Part shown: in pieces, positions 6,833 to 16,006 of the stretch
How positions within the stretch are numbered: the first letter of the stretch is position 1
Layout: each line of letters starts with the position of its first letter
Assembly: GCF_014203835.1 (NCBI RefSeq)
Contig: NZ_JACHJW010000001.1
Span: 2,108,001 to 2,172,000, forward strand
DNA length: 64,000 nucleotides
Direction: 5' to 3'
DNA from: Micromonospora polyrhachis
GTDB lineage: Bacteria > Actinomycetota > Actinomycetes > Mycobacteriales > Micromonosporaceae
Notes under the pieces: model-generated
Told to the model about the DNA's origin: nothing
The model's input: the letters and a program-made list of their open reading frames with translations, nothing else
Database searches by the model: none
Position numbers and translations under genes: made by a program

Positions 6833-7783
6833 GTGTCACGGCGCGAACTCGTGGTGCTGGGTACGGCCAGCCAGGTGCCGACCCGACGCCGTAACCAGAA
6901 CGGTTACGTCCTGCTCTGGGACGACGAGGGGATCATGTTCGATCCCGGCGAGGGCACCCAGCGGCAGATGCGACTCGCCGGTCTCTCCGCCACCATGCTG
7001 ACCCGGATCTGCATCACCCACTTCCACGGCGACCACTGTCTCGGCCTGCCGGGGGTGATCCAACGACTCTCACTGGACCGGGTACCGCACCCGGTGGCGG
7101 CCCACTTCCCGGCCGAGGGGGTGGACTACTTCGAACGCCTGCGGCACGCCAGCGTCTTCTACGAGACCGCCGAGGTCCGGCCCGAACCGATCACCCGGGA
7201 CGGGCAGCAGGTCGAGACCCACGCCGGCACCCTGGAGGCGCGGCGGCTCTGGCACTCGACCGAGACGTACGGGTATCGACTGGTGGAGCCGGACGGCCGA
7301 CGGATGCTGGCCGACCGGCTGGCCGCGTACGGCATCACCGGCCCGGCCATCGGCGACCTGCTCCGCGACGGTCACGTCGACGTCGGCGAGCGCCGCGTCC
7401 CGCTGGCCGCGGTGAGCGAACCGCGACCCGGTCAGCGCTTCGCCTTCGTGATGGACACCGGCCTCTGCGATGGTGTGTTCGCCCTGGCCGAGGGGGCCGA
7501 CCTGCTGGTGATCGAGTCGACCTTCCTGGCCGAGGACGCCACCCTGGCCGCCGAGGTCGGCCATCTGACCGCGGCGCAGGCCGCGCGGGTGGCGACCGAG
7601 TCCGGGGTACGTCGCCTCGTGCTCACCCACTTCTCGCAGCGCTACCCCGATGCGGCGCGGTTCGCGGCCGAGGCGCGGGAAGAGTTCACCGGTGAACTGG
7701 TGGTGGCCGAGGACCTGGTCCGGGTGCCGGTCCCGCCCCGGGTCACCCCCACAGGGACTCCGACAACGGCTTCGGCGCCCTGA
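6833..7783 (+). CDS. rnz: Ribonuclease Z (tRNA 3' endonuclease)
   Basis: This zinc-dependent endonuclease of the metallo-beta-lactamase fold trims the 3' trailer of precursor tRNAs in the cytoplasm. The 316-residue protein has the signature HFHGDH motif (His63, His65, Asp67, His68), an N-terminal '[16 protein letters not shown]' typical of RNase Z, and the later metal ligands in 'VMDTG' and 'LTHFSQRY'. The GTG at 6833 is preferred because GGAGGG lies six bases upstream and the product then begins [11 protein letters not shown]. Its 3' end overlaps the convergent MmcQ/YjbR gene by 41 bases. It is the first chromosomal gene next to the integrative element, and its leader may carry a folded structure. 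Confidence 0.93.
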   Translation: MSRRELVVLGTASQVPTRRRNQNGYVLLWDDEGIMFDPGEGTQRQMRLAGLSATMLTRICITHFHGDHCLGLPGVIQRLSLDRVPHPVAAHFPAEGVDYFERLRHASVFYETAEVRPEPITRDGQQVETHAGTLEARRLWHSTETYGYRLVEPDGRRMLADRLAAYGITGPAIGDLLRDGHVDVGERRVPLAAVSEPRPGQRFAFVMDTGLCDGVFALAEGADLLVIESTFLAEDATLAAEVGHLTAAQAARVATESGVRRLVLTHFSQRYPDAARFAAEAREEFTGELVVAEDLVRVPVPPRVTPTGTPTTASAP

Positions 7784-8072
7784 TCCGCCACGACTCGACG
7801 AGCAGTTCCCGCAGCTCGTCATCGTCCACTCTCGACAGTTGGAGCACCACCATCGGGTAGTTGACGTAGTGCGCCGGAACGGTGAAGGTCACCGGGTCCG
7901 TCGCGAGCAGCGCCTCCCGTTCGCGGGTGAAGATGGCGACCTGTTCACCGTCCTCCAGCAGCCGGGCGAACACCTTGCCCCGCACCTTGCAGGCCGGTGT
8001 GCCGTAGGACGTCGAATGCTGGACCTCCGGCAGCGCCGAGGCCAGCTCACGCAGGGTCTCCCAGGTCGCCAT
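7743..8072 (-). CDS. MmcQ/YjbR family protein
   Basis: This 109-residue protein of the MmcQ/YjbR (CyaY-like double-wing) family has the usual length. Characteristic parts are the N-terminal helix '[35 protein letters not shown]', the central strands '[20 protein letters not shown]' and the C-terminal '[33 protein letters not shown]'. Members are annotated as putative DNA-binding proteins, but their biochemical role is not settled. Its tail overlaps the end of rnz on the other strand. Its start lies 25 bases from the divergent GNAT gene, so the two probably share a promoter region. Confidence 0.85.
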   Translation of the reverse strand: MATWETLRELASALPEVQHSTSYGTPACKVRGKVFARLLEDGEQVAIFTREREALLATDPVTFTVPAHYVNYPMVVLQLSRVDDDELRELLVESWRIRAPKPLSESLWG

Positions 8073-8097
8073 GTCGGCACGCTACTACCGTTGGGGG

Positions 8098-8613
8098 GTG
8101 AGCATCACCCTCCGCCCGGCGCAGGCCGGCGACCTGATGTCCGTCGGGGAGTTGCACTACCGTTCCCGACTTTCGGCATACCGGGACATCGTGCCCGCCA
8201 ACGCGCTGACCGCGATCTCCGCCGACAGCATGGGCCGCTGGTGGGTGGAGCGCTGGCCGTACGAGCGGGACACCCACACGATGACCCTCGCCGAACGGGA
8301 CGGCCGGCTGGTCGGCTTCACCTACCTCGGGCCGAATCCCGAGTTGCCCACCATCGGCGAGCTGTGCGCCATCCATCTCGACCCCGCTGAGCAGGGTCGG
8401 GGCGTCGGCCGGGTGCTGATGGTCGACGCACTGGAACAGATGCGCCAGCGGGGCTGGCACCGGGCGACCCTGTGGGTGCTGGCCGACAACAAGCATGCTC
8501 GACGGTTCTACGAGCGGGGCGGCTGGATCGTCGACGGAGCCGAGCGGCAAGGCGACGTCGGCCCCGCGCTGACCCGCCAGCTGCGCTATGTCCGAGATCT
8601 GCCACAGCCATGA
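8098..8613 (+). CDS. GNAT family N-acetyltransferase
   Basis: This 171-residue acetyltransferase uses acetyl-CoA; its substrate is unknown. The fold begins SITLRPAQAGD. Motif A, the acetyl-CoA pyrophosphate loop, is visible as 'LDPAEQGRGVGRVLM' (about residues 95-110), followed by 'LWVLADNKHARRFYERGGW', which is standard for GNATs. I chose the GTG at 8098 because it gives the canonical family N-terminus. An ATG at 8071 is in frame but overlaps the divergent MmcQ gene. GGGGG lies directly before the start, so initiation may be weak or leaderless. Confidence 0.85.
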   Translation: MSITLRPAQAGDLMSVGELHYRSRLSAYRDIVPANALTAISADSMGRWWVERWPYERDTHTMTLAERDGRLVGFTYLGPNPELPTIGELCAIHLDPAEQGRGVGRVLMVDALEQMRQRGWHRATLWVLADNKHARRFYERGGWIVDGAERQGDVGPALTRQLRYVRDLPQP

Positions 8614-8654
8614 AAGTGATTCGCATCACATAATAGGGGATGGTTGGGGAAACG

Positions 8655-10391
8655 GTGACAGTGCCACCGCTGTTACGGCGGATCCGCGAGGCCGTCATTG
8701 GCGACGACCGCGTCCTCTCCGGGCCGTACGGTCCGCGTCGGATCACCTACGCCGACTACACCGCCTCCGGCCGGGCGTTGTCGTTCATCGAGGACTTCAT
8801 CCGCGACGAGGTGCTGCCGCACTACGCCAACACCCACACCGAGTCCTCCAGCACCGGCCGGCGGACCACCCGGCTCCGGGAGGAGGCCCGTGAGCTGATC
8901 CGTACGGCCATCGGCGGCGACGACCAGACCGTCGTCATCTTCACCGGTTCCGGCGCCACCGGCGGCATCGACAAACTGATCCGGATCCTCGGTCTGCACT
9001 CCGGGCCGCAGCAGTACCCGGAAGCGGCCACCGACCGGCCCGATCCTGCCGCTCGGTCCGCTGCCGACGCCCGGCCCGTGGTCTTCATCGGACCGTTCGA
9101 ACACCATTCCAACGAACTGCCGTGGCGCGAGTCGACCGCCGAGGTGGTGGTGATTCCGGAGGATGCCGACGGCCACATCGACATCGGCTGTCTGGAGGTG
9201 GAACTCCGCCGCCATCAGCACCGGCCGGTAAAGATCGGTTCCTTCTCGGCCGCCTCCAACGTCACCGGCATCCTGACCGACACCGGCCCGATCTGTCAGC
9301 TGCTGCACCGACACGGGGCGCTGGCGTTCTGGGACTACGCCGCCGCCGGCCCGTACGTGGACATCGACATGGCCGGGGCCGATATCCCGCTCGGCCACAA
9401 GGACGCGGTCTTCCTCTCCCCACACAAGTTCGTCGGTGGGCCGGGCACCCCCGGTGTGCTCGCCGTACGCCGGGAACTGCTGCGCAACCCGGTCCCGTCG
9501 GTGCCCGGCGGCGGCACGGTGGACTATGTCAACGCCGTGGAACACCGATACCTGCGCGATCCGGCGCACCGCGAGGAGGGGGGCACCCCGGCCATCGTGG
9601 AGTCGATCCGCGCCGGCCTGGTGTTCCAGCTCAAGCAGGCGGTCGGCACCGAGCTGATCCGGATCCGGGAGGAACGCTTCCGGCGTACGGCGATCACCGC
9701 GTGGAGTGGCAACCCGGCGATCGGGATCCTCGGCAACCCGCACATCGACCGGCTACCCATCGTGTCCTTTGTGGTACGCCGCCCGGATGGCCGCTACCTG
9801 CACCACAACTTCGTGGTGGCCCTGCTCGACGACCTGTTCGGCATCCAGGCTCGGGGCGGGTGCTCGTGTGCCGGGCCATACGGCCACCGGCTGCTCGATA
9901 TCGACCTGGACCGGTCGCACCGGTTCGAACAGGAGATCGTCGCCGGCTGCGCCGGGATCAAACCCGGCTGGGTACGGCTCGGCTTCAACTACTTCTTCAG
10001 CGACACGGTGGGCCGGTTCCTGATCGACGCGGTGGACCTGGTCGCCACACACGGCTGGAAGCTGCTGCCCGACTACTGGTTCACCCCGGAGACCGGGCTG
10101 TGGCGGCACCGGAACGCACCGAGCGAACCGGCGCTGCGCCTCGACGGGCTGAGCCACACCGGGACCGGACCGGCCGGGTCCCGCCGCTACGACCAGGTGG
10201 GTGAGGAGGCGCTGGCGGGCTACCTGTCGTATGCCAGGGAGCTGTTCAAGCGGCGCGACGGGCGGGACTGTGCCGATGGGGACGCCGGGGCGTCGGTGTC
10301 GGCCACCTTCGAGGAGCTGCGCTGGTTCGTCCTACCGGAGATCTGCCTTCCGGCGCAACGGCACAGCCCGGAGACCCCGTCCTACGGATGA
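8655..10391 (+). CDS. Class-V aminotransferase-fold PLP enzyme, long form
   Basis: This pyridoxal-phosphate enzyme is related to cysteine desulfurases and selenocysteine lyases. The 578-residue product has a PLP-binding lysine in 'FLSPHKFVGGPGTPGV' and a phosphate-cup region 'IFTGSGATGGIDKLIRILG' near residue 98. It has 'RGGCSCAGPYGH' close to where desulfurases carry a catalytic cysteine loop. Cysteine desulfurases are about 400 residues, so the ~150-residue C-terminal extension (WKLLPDYWF... to the end) is unusual. The GTG at 8655 follows TTGGGGAAAC; an ATG at 8640 has poorer spacing. It stands alone between a GNAT gene and the convergent cystathionine synthase, with no Fe-S assembly genes nearby, so the true substrate is unclear. 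Confidence 0.85.
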   Translation: MTVPPLLRRIREAVIGDDRVLSGPYGPRRITYADYTASGRALSFIEDFIRDEVLPHYANTHTESSSTGRRTTRLREEARELIRTAIGGDDQTVVIFTGSGATGGIDKLIRILGLHSGPQQYPEAATDRPDPAARSAADARPVVFIGPFEHHSNELPWRESTAEVVVIPEDADGHIDIGCLEVELRRHQHRPVKIGSFSAASNVTGILTDTGPICQLLHRHGALAFWDYAAAGPYVDIDMAGADIPLGHKDAVFLSPHKFVGGPGTPGVLAVRRELLRNPVPSVPGGGTVDYVNAVEHRYLRDPAHREEGGTPAIVESIRAGLVFQLKQAVGTELIRIREERFRRTAITAWSGNPAIGILGNPHIDRLPIVSFVVRRPDGRYLHHNFVVALLDDLFGIQARGGCSCAGPYGHRLLDIDLDRSHRFEQEIVAGCAGIKPGWVRLGFNYFFSDTVGRFLIDAVDLVATHGWKLLPDYWFTPETGLWRHRNAPSEPALRLDGLSHTGTGPAGSRRYDQVGEEALAGYLSYARELFKRRDGRDCADGDAGASVSATFEELRWFVLPEICLPAQRHSPETPSYG

Positions 10392-10422
10392 TCCCCGGGC
10401 TGCGCCGATGTTCTGCCTGCTC

Positions 10423-10466
10423 GCGTCGCCGTGAGCGCGTCCTGCGAGCGTCGCCGTGAGCGCGTC
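10423..10466. repeat. Two-copy tandem repeat between convergent genes
   Basis: GCGTCGCCGTGAGCGCGTC occurs at 10423-10441 and again at 10448-10466, a 25-base period. It lies between the ends of the aminotransferase and cystathionine beta-synthase genes. Confidence 0.7.
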
Positions 10467-10473
10467 GCCTACG

Positions 10474-11844
10474 TCAGCGGGCACCCAGGTGGGCCAGTAG
10501 GTCCTGCCGGGTCAGTACGCCCTTGGGCTTGCCGTCGACCAGCACCAGGGCGGCGTCCGACTTCTCCAGCAGGTTGACCGCCTCGCTGACCGGCTGCCCG
10601 CCGCCGATCATCGGCAGCGGCTCCGCCATGTGCCGCTCGATCGTGTCGTGCAGGTGGGCCTGGCCGGTGAAGAGCGCGTCGAGCAGGTCCCGTTCGGCGA
10701 TCGAGCCGGCCACCTCGCCGGTCACCACCGGCGGCTCGGCCTTGAGCACCGGCAGCTGCGAGACGCCGTACTCGCGCATGTAGTCGATCGCGTCGCGGAC
10801 CGTCTCGGTCGGGTGCACGTGCACCAGTTCCGGAATCCCACCCGGCTTGCTGGCCAACGCCTCGGCCACGGTCGCCTCGGTGCCCCCGGTCTGCATGAAG
10901 CCGTACCGGGCCATCCACTCGTCGTTGAAGATCTTCGACAGGTAGCCCCGGCCACCGTCGGGCAGCAGCACCACGACCACGTCGTCCGGGCCGGCCTGAC
11001 GGGCGACCTCCAGGGCGGCCACCACGGCCATCCCGCAGGATCCGCCGACCAGCAACCCCTCCTCCCGGGCCAGCCGCCGGGTCAGCTCGAAGGAGTCCTT
11101 GTCGGAGACCTCGATGATCTCGTCACAGATGGTCCGGTCGTACGTCTCCGGCCAGAAGTCCTCACCGACCCCCTCGACCAGGTACGGCCGCCCGGTGCCG
11201 CCGGAGTAGACGGACCCCTCCGGGTCGGCGCCGATCACCTTCACCGCGCCGTTGGAGGCTTCCTTCAGGTAACGGCCGATGCCGGAGATGGTGCCGCCGG
11301 TGCCCACGCCGGCCACGAAGTGGGTGATCCGCCCCTCGGTCTGCTTCCACAGCTCCGGCCCGGTGCTCTCGTAGTGCGAGCGCGGGTTGGCCGGGTTCGA
11401 GTACTGGTTGGGCTTCCACGCCCCCGGGATCTCCCGGGCCAGCCGGTCGGAGACGTTGTAGTAGGAGCGCGGATCCTCCGGGGCCACGGCGGTCGGGCAG
11501 ACCACCACCTCGGCCCCGTACGCCCGCAGCACGTCCTGCTTGTCCTGGCTGACCTTGTCCGGGCAGACGAAAACGCACCGGTAGCCCTTCAGCTGGGCGA
11601 CCAGGGCCAGCCCGACACCGGTGTTGCCACTGGTCGGCTCGACGATGGTGCCGCCCGGCTTGAGTAGCCCGGCCCGCTCCGCGTCCTCGATCATCCGGGT
11701 CGCGATCCGGTCCTTGACCGACCCGCCCGGGTTGAGGTATTCGACCTTGGCAAGCACGGTCGCCGAGATGCCCTCGGTCACGTTACGCAGTCGGACCAGC
11801 GGGGTGTTGCCGATCAGGTCGACGACGTTTTCGTAATAGTGCAC
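10474..11844 (-). CDS. cbs: Cystathionine beta-synthase
   Basis: This PLP enzyme condenses serine and homocysteine to cystathionine in reverse transsulfuration. Domain order is the O-acetylserine sulfhydrylase-like fold (residues 1-320) with Lys44 in 'NPGGSVKDR' as Schiff base, the phosphate-binding 'GVGTGGTISG' and 'EPTSGNTGV'. Two C-terminal CBS repeats follow (about residues 335-455, ending 'LVLVDGKPKGVLTRQDLLAHLG'). Length (456) and the regulatory domain fit cystathionine beta-synthase rather than plain cysteine synthase. The GTG at 11844 has GAGAAGGG upstream. No transsulfuration partner gene lies nearby in the window. Confidence 0.93.
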   Translation of the reverse strand: MHYYENVVDLIGNTPLVRLRNVTEGISATVLAKVEYLNPGGSVKDRIATRMIEDAERAGLLKPGGTIVEPTSGNTGVGLALVAQLKGYRCVFVCPDKVSQDKQDVLRAYGAEVVVCPTAVAPEDPRSYYNVSDRLAREIPGAWKPNQYSNPANPRSHYESTGPELWKQTEGRITHFVAGVGTGGTISGIGRYLKEASNGAVKVIGADPEGSVYSGGTGRPYLVEGVGEDFWPETYDRTICDEIIEVSDKDSFELTRRLAREEGLLVGGSCGMAVVAALEVARQAGPDDVVVVLLPDGGRGYLSKIFNDEWMARYGFMQTGGTEATVAEALASKPGGIPELVHVHPTETVRDAIDYMREYGVSQLPVLKAEPPVVTGEVAGSIAERDLLDALFTGQAHLHDTIERHMAEPLPMIGGGQPVSEAVNLLEKSDAALVLVDGKPKGVLTRQDLLAHLGAR

Positions 11845-11921
11845 CTCGTTGTGCCCTTCTCAGGGTGCCGACGGCTCGCCGCCGGGCGGATGGTCGCAGG
11901 TCAGCGCCAGCCTACGTGCTG

Positions 11922-12278
11922 TCAGTGCACCACGTGCCCAGGGATCACCGTCTCGCGACGGCGCTCCCACTCCAGGAACCGCTCGGTCTCGCCGAGGACG
12001 CTGCCCGCCAGCCAGGTGATCATCAGGGCGTCGTCGGCGAGCCCGAAGATCGCCAGGAACATCTCCGGCACCAGGTCGACCGGGGAGGCGATGTACGCCG
12101 TGGCGGCCACCATCAGGGCCAGCCGTAGGCCGCCGTCGTACTCACCCCGGGTGGTGGCCTTGATCATGCGGGGCAGGGCGCTGATCCGCTTACCCAGCGA
12201 CGGGCCACCCCGCGCGCCGGAGGTCAGTGCCCGCCCCAGCGCCGCGAAAGCCGCCGTCCGCTTCAGTGTCTTCGCCAT
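11922..12278 (-). CDS. YkvA/DUF1232 family membrane protein
   Basis: This 118-residue protein contains the DUF1232 (YkvA) signature 'ATAYIASPVDLVPEMFLAIFGLADDALMITWLAGSVLGE', which is the membrane-associated core of the family. A basic N-terminus precedes it. The ATG at 12278 is chosen because GGGAGG lies at good distance; an in-frame start at 12302 is weaker. The molecular role of the family is unknown. It is transcribed divergently from the SGNH hydrolase pair, with about 200 bases between starts. Confidence 0.85.
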   Translation of the reverse strand: MAKTLKRTAAFAALGRALTSGARGGPSLGKRISALPRMIKATTRGEYDGGLRLALMVAATAYIASPVDLVPEMFLAIFGLADDALMITWLAGSVLGETERFLEWERRRETVIPGHVVH

Positions 12279-12476
12279 CTCTCGTGACCTCCCTCTCGCC
12301 ATGATGCACCCGATGGCAAGGGAAACTCACCGGCGCATCGACGACCCTGATCACTGTTTACCCATCGGTGTCACTTTCTAGGCAGTCGACTACCTCCGAC
12401 GGCGACAGCGGCCGTCGTACCGCCGCGATAACCTCGGAATTCTCCGAGTGATCTCGACAGGCGAGGGGGACGCTTG

Positions 12477-13571
12477 ATGGGTCAGGCCGAGTCAGCGGTA
12501 CGGGCGACGCACTCGTGGCGGGGCACCCGCCAGGTTGCCCAGGTGGCGGCCGTGGGTGTGGGCGCGGCGGCGTTGACCGCGATCGCCGCCTCCGGCCTGC
12601 TGATCGGTCAGGCCCGGCAGGCGCGACGGGTCATTCCGATGGCCGAGGCACCGCCACCACGCAACGACGGTGTCTACGGCGCGAAGTTTCCCGGCCCGCC
12701 GATCAGCATGGTGGTGCTGGGCGACTCGTCCGCCGCCGGCTACGGGGTGCACCGCACCCGGGAGACCCCGGGCGCACTGCTCGCCACCGGCATCTCCCGC
12801 CGCCTGGGCCGGCCGGTCCGCCTGCGCCGGTTCGCCGTGGTGGGCAGCCTCTCCGCCGGGCTCCCGCCACAGGTCGAGGCCGCCCTCGAATGCGGCCCGG
12901 ACCTCGCGGTCATCCTGATCGGGGGCAACGACGTCACCAACCGCACCCCGCCCGCTGTCGCCGTACGCTATCTCGTCGATGCGGTCCGCAAGCTCCGGGC
13001 GGCGGGTGCCCAGGTGGTCGTCGGCACCTGTCCCGACCTCGGGGCAATCCAGCCGATCAAGCCCCCGCTGCGCTGGCTGGCCCGCCGCTGGAGCCGCCAG
13101 CTGGCCGCCGCGCAGACGGTGGCCGTGGTCGAGGCGGGCGGCTGGACGGTGTCCCTGGGCGACCTGCTCGGGCCCCGGTTCGCCGCCGAGCCCACCCGGC
13201 TCTTCGCCTGGGACCACTTCCACCCCTCCGCCGAGGGCTACGCGATCGCCGTCGCCGCCCTGCTGCCCACCGCGCTGGCCGCTCTCGGCTCGGTCCAGGA
13301 AACACGTGCCCCCCTCACCGTCGGCGAGGGCGTACGGTCGCTGCCCGCCGCCGCACAGGAGGCTGCCCGGCACGCTGGCACCGAGGTCCGGGGGGCCGAA
13401 GTCGGTGGACGCGAACGCGGACCGGCCGGCCGGTGGGCCCAGCTTCGCCGCCGCCGGGCCTGGTTCGGCCAGCCAAGGGCGGACGAGCCGGCCGGCAGCG
13501 CCGCAGCCCACCCCGCACCCACCGCCCCCGACGAGGCGGCCGGTTCCCCCAGAGTGGAGGAGAAGGCATGA
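12477..13571 (+). CDS. SGNH/GDSL hydrolase, first of a tandem pair
   Basis: This is a membrane-anchored or secreted esterase/lipase of the SGNH superfamily. The 364-residue protein starts with a short cytoplasmic stretch and one hydrophobic helix (about residues 20-44). The catalytic domain has 'VLGDSSAAGYG' (nucleophile Ser84), 'VILIGGNDVTNRT' (Gly and Asn oxyanion residues) and 'WDHFHPSAEGY' (catalytic Asp/His). The last ~90 residues are Ala/Pro/Arg-rich and disordered. GAGGGGGA precedes the ATG at 12477. Its stop overlaps the start of the second hydrolase as ATGA, so the two paralogues are translated together. The natural substrate is unknown; cell-envelope lipids or polysaccharide esters are plausible. 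Confidence 0.88.
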   Translation: MGQAESAVRATHSWRGTRQVAQVAAVGVGAAALTAIAASGLLIGQARQARRVIPMAEAPPPRNDGVYGAKFPGPPISMVVLGDSSAAGYGVHRTRETPGALLATGISRRLGRPVRLRRFAVVGSLSAGLPPQVEAALECGPDLAVILIGGNDVTNRTPPAVAVRYLVDAVRKLRAAGAQVVVGTCPDLGAIQPIKPPLRWLARRWSRQLAAAQTVAVVEAGGWTVSLGDLLGPRFAAEPTRLFAWDHFHPSAEGYAIAVAALLPTALAALGSVQETRAPLTVGEGVRSLPAAAQEAARHAGTEVRGAEVGGRERGPAGRWAQLRRRRAWFGQPRADEPAGSAAAHPAPTAPDEAAGSPRVEEKA

Positions 13572-14368
13572 GGCGCGCTGCTGCCCGAATCGGTCGGGCC
13601 ACCCTGCTGACCCTCGTGGCCGGTACGGTCGGGGGCGCGGCCATACTCGCCGGTGAGGCGCTACTGGCCCGCAACCGGCGGTACGCCCAACCGAAGCTGG
13701 GGCTCGCACTGCGTTCCACGGTCGGCTCGGCCAGCGCTCCCCCGCTGCGCCTGGTGCTGCTCGGTGACTCGGCCGCGCTCGGCGTCGGGGTGGAACACGT
13801 CGACGACACGGTCGGTGGCCAGCTCGCCCAGCTCCTCACCAGCGGTGACGGCCCGGCCGAAAGTCACACCCGTCGGGTGCTGATCTCCAGCGTCGGCGTC
13901 TCCGGCTCCCGCTCCGCCGATTTGGCTACCCAGGTGGCCCGCTCCCTGCTCGGCGAGCGTCCCCACGTGGCGGTCATCCTGATCGGCGCCAACGACGCCA
14001 CCACGCTGCGCTGGCCGGGGGAGGCCGCCAGCCATCTCGGTGCCGCCGTACGCCGGCTCCGGGCCGCCGGGGTGGAGGTCGTGGTGGGCACCTGCCCCGA
14101 TCTCGGTGCGGCGCGGGCACTGGCACAGCCACTACGCGAAGTCGCCGGTTGGCTCGGCCGACGGACCGCCCGCGCGCAGGCCCGAGCCGTACTCGCCACC
14201 GGCGGCACGGTCGTGGACCTGGCCGGTGAGACCGGTCCGGTGTTCCGGGCCGACCCCGGGACCCTCTGCCATGACGGCTATCACCCGTCCGCCGACGGAT
14301 ACCGGGTCTGGGCACACGCCCTGCTGCCCGCCGTGGTGCACGCGGCGGCGGTCGCCAGACAGCACTGA
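13568..14368 (+). CDS. SGNH/GDSL hydrolase, second of a tandem pair
   Basis: This 266-residue paralogue of the preceding gene begins at the ATG inside the ATGA overlap. It has an N-terminal hydrophobic helix (residues 10-32), the GDS motif in 'LVLLGDSAALGVGVE', 'VILIGANDATTL' and the catalytic 'CHDGYHPSADGYRVW' near the C-terminus. Segments such as 'VVVGTCPDLGA' are almost identical between the two genes, showing duplication. It lacks the disordered tail of its partner. The GND segment carries AND here (IGANDAT against IGGNDVT), a mild difference in the oxyanion block. The substrate is not predictable. Confidence 0.87.
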   Translation: MRRAAARIGRATLLTLVAGTVGGAAILAGEALLARNRRYAQPKLGLALRSTVGSASAPPLRLVLLGDSAALGVGVEHVDDTVGGQLAQLLTSGDGPAESHTRRVLISSVGVSGSRSADLATQVARSLLGERPHVAVILIGANDATTLRWPGEAASHLGAAVRRLRAAGVEVVVGTCPDLGAARALAQPLREVAGWLGRRTARAQARAVLATGGTVVDLAGETGPVFRADPGTLCHDGYHPSADGYRVWAHALLPAVVHAAAVARQH

Positions 14369-14446
14369 TCCCGCGCCAGGGGGACGAGCAGGTGGGCAGT
14401 CAGGGTTTGCCGCTGCCGGGGCCCAGGGGGGCGGAACAGCCGACGG

Positions 14447-14767
14447 TCAGAGTTCGTCGCTGACGGCGGCGACGTCCGCGGCGGCGGCCGACAGCACCGA
14501 CGTCGGGGCACCCGAGCCGATCAGGTCGTTGACGACCACCCGGAGTTGGTCGACCAGGGCTGCGGAGTTCTCCAGCCTCGGGACCTGACGGCGAGGGTGG
14601 TCCTCGACATCGGCGGCGAAGTCCGCGATCCGTTGCACGAGCCGGTACATCACGTCCGCCCGGGAGCCCAGGCCGCTGGCGGCCTCCCCCGCCCAACGCG
14701 GTCCCTCCCAGTGGCCCACCCGGCGGACCAGCAGGTCGAGTGCCCGATTCAGTTCGTCAGTGCTCAT
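14447..14767 (-). CDS. Conserved-looking hypothetical protein (106 aa)
   Basis: This is a soluble, helical 106-residue protein starting MSTDELNRALDLLVRRVGHWEGPRW at the ATG at 14767. It has an acidic tail (AAAADVAAVSDEL). No catalytic motif or membrane segment is visible. The longer upstream frame has poor codon quality and no ribosome-binding site. It lies between the SGNH pair and the Bax-inhibitor gene and is not obviously part of an operon. Family not recognised. Confidence 0.6.
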   Translation of the reverse strand: MSTDELNRALDLLVRRVGHWEGPRWAGEAASGLGSRADVMYRLVQRIADFAADVEDHPRRQVPRLENSAALVDQLRVVVNDLIGSGAPTSVLSAAAADVAAVSDEL

Positions 14768-15028
14768 CGCGCCCAATTCTACGGGCGAACGGGACATTTT
14801 CCCTGCCGATCGGTCTGAGACGAGCCGGTTGGGTGGGCCGCCATCAGGCGAATTGGCCAGCCGGATCAACGGCCGACCGTAGCCTCCGACGCACCGGACG
14901 ACGCCCGAACCGGGTGCCAAACCGCTCGGGCTTCCCGGGAATGCTCAGACCCACCCTTCCCAGAAGACGGCTCTGGCCCGCCCCCGGGTATCGGGGACGG
15001 GCCAATGAACGATCCAACGGCCCGACGG
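14768..15028. other. Intergenic DNA with no recognised feature
   Basis: This stretch separates two minus-strand genes. I see no strong hairpin, repeat or small gene. The promoter of the 106-aa gene should lie at its left end. Confidence 0.4.
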
Positions 15029-15901
15029 TCAGTCGTCGCCCTGGAAGTAGCTGATCAGGCGCAGGATCTCGATGTAGAGCCAGACCAGGCTGACCAGGAT
15101 GCCGAAGGCAGCGGTCCAGGAGTAGCGCTGGGGCAGCCCCATGCGTACGCCCTCTTCGATCTCGTGGAAGCTCAGGACGAAGCTGAGCGAGGCGACCACG
15201 ATGCAGACCAGGCTGAAGCCGATCGCCAGCGCACCACCGCTACGCAGACCGGTGTCGACGCCGAACAGCGACAGCACCAGGTTGATCAACATGACCCCGA
15301 AGAGGCCCGCCATCACAGCGATCATGCCCCGGGCGAACTTCGGCGTGGCACGGATGATCCGCAGCTTGTAGATCATCGCCATCACGAAGAAGACACCGAA
15401 GGTGGCGATCACCGCCTGCAGCACGATGCCGTTGTAGAGCGACTCGAATGCCTTGCTCACCATGCCGACGAAGACACCCTCGACCACCGCGTAGGTGACG
15501 ACGAGCGCCGGGTTGGCCATCCGGGAGAAGGAGATGATCAGACCAAGCACCAGGGCGACGACCGCGGCACCGATCCACGCCGGACCAAGCAGCGCGTCGG
15601 GCACCAGCACCCAGGCCGCCGCCGCCGAGACACCCAGGATGCCCAGCAGGGCCACGGTCTTGATGACGACGTCGTCGATCGACATCGGCTGCACGGTGGG
15701 CGGCGCGGCCGGGTAGCCCGTCGCCGGGTACGGCTGGCCGGGCTGGGCATAGCCAGGCTGGCCGTACGCGTCAGGCTGACCGTACGGGCCGGGCTGGCCG
15801 TAGCCCGGCTGGGCGTGCGGGCCACCATGGGCGTACCCGGCGGCCCGCTCGCGCTCGGCCGCCTGGCCGAGCCGGGCCAGCACCGGGTTGGAAGTCTTCA
15901 C
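15029..15901 (-). CDS. Bax inhibitor-1/YccA family membrane protein
   Basis: This 290-residue protein has a cytoplasmic N-terminus rich in Gly, Tyr, Gln and Pro (short GYGQPG-like repeats, residues 25-65). It is followed by seven hydrophobic helices typical of the BI-1 (TMBIM) fold, including 'GFVGMVSKAFESLYNGIVLQAVIATFGVFFVMAMIYK'-type segments and the conserved acidic C-terminal helix region. BI-1 proteins of bacteria are pH-sensitive calcium-leak or stress-related channels; the physiological role in actinobacteria is not known. The GTG at 15901 follows GGGAGG. It is transcribed away from the tRNA-Leu gene just upstream. Confidence 0.88.
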   Translation of the reverse strand: MKTSNPVLARLGQAAERERAAGYAHGGPHAQPGYGQPGPYGQPDAYGQPGYAQPGQPYPATGYPAAPPTVQPMSIDDVVIKTVALLGILGVSAAAAWVLVPDALLGPAWIGAAVVALVLGLIISFSRMANPALVVTYAVVEGVFVGMVSKAFESLYNGIVLQAVIATFGVFFVMAMIYKLRIIRATPKFARGMIAVMAGLFGVMLINLVLSLFGVDTGLRSGGALAIGFSLVCIVVASLSFVLSFHEIEEGVRMGLPQRYSWTAAFGILVSLVWLYIEILRLISYFQGDD

Positions 15902-16006
15902 TGTCAGGCCTCCCTTGGGGGGTCGATGCACGATGACGTGCCAGTCAAGAGTAAACCGACGTCGCGGCCTTTTGGAGATCCATCGCTGGCGGCGGGGTCG
16001 CGGATG

